A stretch of 7,762 bases of DNA. Origin: Thiotrichaceae bacterium (GTDB lineage: Bacteria > Pseudomonadota > Gammaproteobacteria > Thiotrichales > Thiotrichaceae). Position 1 is the first letter of the stretch. Each line of letters starts with the position of its first letter. The notes beneath the pieces were generated by a model. The model saw only the letters and a list, made by a program, of their open reading frames with translations, was not told the DNA's origin and searched no databases. Below are positions 6,076 through 7,762 of the stretch, piece by piece. The stretch spans positions 1-7,762 of the forward strand of contig JALVRY010000015.1 of NCBI GenBank assembly GCA_027024625.1, read 5' to 3'. A program made the translations under genes and the position numbers.

Positions 6076-6158
6076 GAGACCTATGCACGAACAGATAGCG
6101 AAAAAAACAGAGAAAATTTAAGCCTTTTTACTCGATATATCTTTCGTGCAAAGCGCTC
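6076..6158 (+). mobile_element. MITE-like element copy 3 (short form, 83 bp)
   Basis: The left end GAGACCTATGCACGAA (6076-6091) and right end TTCGTGCAAAGCGCTC (6143-6158) are inverted repeats matching at 13/16. The right arm (about 6116-6158) aligns with the other copies, but the central 24-bp stem is absent. The flanks AGATT (6071-6075) and AGCTT (6159-6163) match 4/5. It sits 44 bp upstream of the kinase start, so it occupies that gene's leader or promoter. Confidence 0.75.
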
Positions 6159-6370
6159 AGCTTTAGTGCTTTACACAATACAAAGGAATGAGATTAGCTT
6201 ATTTAATACGCCTTTAAAATAATAAAAAGCAAACAATAATTAATAAACTTAACCACATTTCAGAAGATAGCTTTTCACAAGAATAAAGCTTCCTGAAATC
6301 TTAGTGAGTCGATAAGTCTGGTTTAGAACAGGAGTTTGATCAGATTATTCAAATAAAAGTCACAAAAATT
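6159..6370. other. AT-rich spacer between the kinase and response-regulator genes with a two-part hairpin
   Basis: No coding frame is seen. The clearest structure is a compound inverted repeat: ATTTCAG (6257-6263) with CTGAAAT (6293-6299), enclosing AGCTTT (6269-6274) with AAAGCT (6285-6290) across a small internal bulge. It lies 70-110 bp downstream of the response-regulator stop on the - strand, but no U-run follows, so it is not a clear terminator. It could be an operator ahead of the kinase gene or an mRNA 3' structure. Confidence 0.4.
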
Positions 6371-7069
6371 CTATTCATCAAGAACAAAACGATACCCTTT
6401 ACCCCAAGTAGTAAGTAAATACACAGGTCGTGCAGGATCTGTTTCTATTTTATTACGTAGGCGATTAATATGAACATCGATACTTCTATCATAAGGATTA
6501 TGCTCATTGCCTCTTAATTTAAAGGTTAACTCATCGCGTGAAAGTGTTTTATTTTGATTCTCACAAAATATTTTTAACAACTGCGATTCTGTCGTCGTCA
6601 GGCGAATCATATCTTCGCCATGGAATAAGTTGCAACGTTCTAATTCAAAAGTATAAGCGCCAAACTGTACCCGCCTACTACTATTTTTAGTGTTTGTTAA
6701 TTTTAATAGATTATTAATACGAGCCAATAGCTCTCTCGGGTCTGCAGGTTTAGTAATATAGTCATTTGCTCCCAACTCTAAGGCATGAATACGATCATCA
6801 CACTCATCCTTCACCGAAAGCATTAGTACAGGCAAGCCGCTATGATTTTCTTGCAGCCATTTTAGCCAGTGGTAACCATCCTTTCCGGGAAGGACAATAT
6901 CCAGAAGCACCAAATCCACATCATTTGTTTGCAAAAAGGCATCTATTTCTTCGCCCGACAAAAGCCCATTTACCTCAAAGCCTTTCTGGGTCAAAAAATC
7001 TTGCAAAAATGACTGCAAAACAGAATCATCATCAACAATTAAAAGTTTTTGCTGCAAAGTATCCACCAT
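6371..7069 (-). CDS. OmpR/PhoB-family response regulator
   Basis: This 232-aa cytosolic transcription factor has an N-terminal receiver domain (about 8-120) with acidic pocket D13/D14, phospho-acceptor D57 (VLLDIVLPGKDG), S85 at the usual Thr/Ser switch position and K107 (TKPADP). It is followed by a winged-helix DNA-binding domain (about 130-230) with LTTTESQLLKIF, the recognition-helix region NPYDRSIDVHINRLRNKIE and the wing TTWGKGYRFVLDE. The C-terminal part reads much like OmpR. The ATG at 7069 is chosen because GGA lies 4 nt upstream; a longer frame starts with a GTG at 7093 and adds eight unlikely residues. No classical kinase lies next to it; the nearest is the hybrid kinase downstream on the same strand, 339 bp away, whose Hpt domain could donate phosphate to D57 (inference). 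A MITE copy begins 33 bp upstream of the start. Confidence 0.94.
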   Translation of the reverse strand: MVDTLQQKLLIVDDDSVLQSFLQDFLTQKGFEVNGLLSGEEIDAFLQTNDVDLVLLDIVLPGKDGYHWLKWLQENHSGLPVLMLSVKDECDDRIHALELGANDYITKPADPRELLARINNLLKLTNTKNSSRRVQFGAYTFELERCNLFHGEDMIRLTTTESQLLKIFCENQNKTLSRDELTFKLRGNEHNPYDRSIDVHINRLRNKIETDPARPVYLLTTWGKGYRFVLDE

Positions 7070-7102
7070 GATTCCAAAAAATAACCTACGCACTAAAAAT
7101 AT

Positions 7103-7180
7103 AAAGTCTTTGCATAACTAAAGATGACGAATGAAAATTCAAGTCTTTTTTATTCGTTAGAGCTTTCGTACAAAGATGTC
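7103..7180 (+). mobile_element. MITE-like element copy 4 (short form, 78 bp)
   Basis: The right arm (about 7138-7180) is clearly the same as in the other copies, including CTTTTTTATTCGTTAGA and CTTTCGTACAAAGATGTC. The left end AAAGTCTTTGCA (7103-7114) is a decayed version of GAGACCTTTGCA. The central long stem is missing; ACGAAT (near 7128) pairs with ATTCGT (7152-7157) to make a simpler hairpin. The flanks AATAT (7098-7102) and ACTAT (7181-7185) match 4/5. It occupies the immediate upstream region of the response-regulator gene. Confidence 0.72.
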
Positions 7181-7346
7181 ACTATTACTATTAGAAGAGA
7201 ATAGCTAAAATCGAACAAAGCCAATCATTATTAAACACTCCTTCTCTTCAAGTAGAGACCCATCATCGCTACTGCATTAAACCGCTATATAGTAGGATAA
7301 ATGTAGGCACTTAGCCCCCCTCAATTATTAATTTTTGTAAATTTGA

Positions 7347-7762
7347 TTAGTTTTTAATCTTCCTTATTTGTAACGACGCTAACAAGTTTCCTATAAGCCC
7401 AAAATTTTCCACCCAACTTAATTTTTTTCCTTCAAATTCAAATACATCAAAGTGCAGTTTTTGCCTTCCTGCTGAACTATCACTAATGACAACAACAAGT
7501 TCTTCTTCATTATCGTTATCCACATCTTTTATTGAGATATCGACAATATCGCCATCAAGTGGACGCATCATCTCCATCACTTCAGGCTCACTTTCCTGTG
7601 TATATATACTTAAACGATAAACATTTTGAGCATTTATAGGCGTTGCCACAACAGTATAAATATCTGAAGGCTTTGAAAGATTAAGCTGACTAGGAGGCAA
7701 TGTATAAAAAGCATAACTATTATTGCTTACTAACATCAAAAAAAATGACACAACATATAAAG
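7347..7762 (-). CDS. Exported protein with a DxDxD calcium-loop-like motif, 5'-truncated
   Basis: The frame is open to the window edge: the codons before the in-frame GTG at 7751 read LYV and extend the hydrophobic stretch VSFFLMLVS, so the start lies outside. The hydrophobic stretch followed by NNSYA then FYTLPPS looks like a signal peptide with cleavage after SYA, placing the protein in the periplasm or outside. The mature part is about 121 aa. It contains DISIKDVDNDNEEELVVVISDSSAG, the strand/Asp-rich loop/strand pattern of FG-GAP-type calcium loops, followed by FDVFEFEGKKLSWVENF. This pattern also occurs in PliI-type lysozyme inhibitors, which is a possible but unproven identity. No clear terminator follows the stop. 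Confidence 0.7.
   Translation of the reverse strand, partial: LYVVSFFLMLVSNNSYAFYTLPPSQLNLSKPSDIYTVVATPINAQNVYRLSIYTQESEPEVMEMMRPLDGDIVDISIKDVDNDNEEELVVVISDSSAGRQKLHFDVFEFEGKKLSWVENFGLIGNLLASLQIRKIKN

Noticed and set aside
6766..7071. 101-aa plus-strand frame over the response regulator
   Set aside because: Antisense to the receiver domain; no ribosome site or domain.
7070..7093. Eight-residue extension of the response regulator from a GTG
   Set aside because: No ribosome site for the GTG; the ATG at 7069 has GGA correctly placed and receiver domains start close to it.
2918..7180. CRISPR array from the repeated sequences
   Set aside because: The repeats are long, widely and irregularly spaced, separated by genes, and bordered by target duplications.
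7255..7260. GAGACC as a possible fifth MITE end
   Set aside because: Only six bases match; the TTTGCA that should follow is absent and there is no partner end.

Overview
The window is AT-rich proteobacterial DNA. The M17 aminopeptidase, the single-domain PuuD-type membrane protein and the OmpR and hybrid-kinase types all fit a gammaproteobacterium, perhaps a Thiotrichales relative (Leucothrix/Cocleimonas-like). That placement is an impression from protein style and base composition, not something the sequence proves.

Layout. (1) 1-1136 (+): an M17 leucyl aminopeptidase missing its start. (2) 1188-1899 (+): a probable two-gene unit with a good sigma70-like promoter, a 25-codon single-helix membrane miniprotein with a perfect AGGAGG, and a 167-aa four-helix PuuD-type membrane protein. 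A bidirectional terminator at 1955-1993 closes it. (3) 2011-2520 (-): a membrane-anchored LuxR-type HTH protein, convergent with the previous unit. (4) 3145-3681 (+): an unrecognised 178-aa four-helix, histidine-bearing membrane protein. (5) 3884-6031 (-): a hybrid sensor kinase (6 TM, HisKA, HATPase, REC, Hpt). (6) 6371-7069 (-): an OmpR/PhoB-family response regulator. (7) 7347-7762 (-): an exported protein with a calcium-loop-like DxDxD motif, cut off by the window end.

The most striking feature is a family of four non-coding, hairpin-forming, MITE-like elements at 2918-3076, 3720-3874, 6076-6158 and 7103-7180. All lie in the same orientation and share GAGACCTTTGCA-type inverted ends. Each is bordered by a 5-bp direct repeat, perfect for the first copy and 4/5 for the others. 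Two are long forms (about 155-159 bp) with a 24-bp central stem; two are short forms (about 80 bp) without it. The second copy sits inside the loop of what looks like the kinase gene's own intrinsic terminator. The other three lie just upstream of the membrane-protein, kinase and response-regulator genes, so they occupy leader or promoter positions of the signalling genes.

How the genes may work together (inference): the hybrid kinase ends in an Hpt domain, which needs a separate receiver, and the OmpR-type regulator encoded next upstream on the same strand is the nearest candidate. The PuuD-type protein and its miniprotein look like a small membrane redox module similar in plan to oxidase/CydX-type pairs, but no function is proven.
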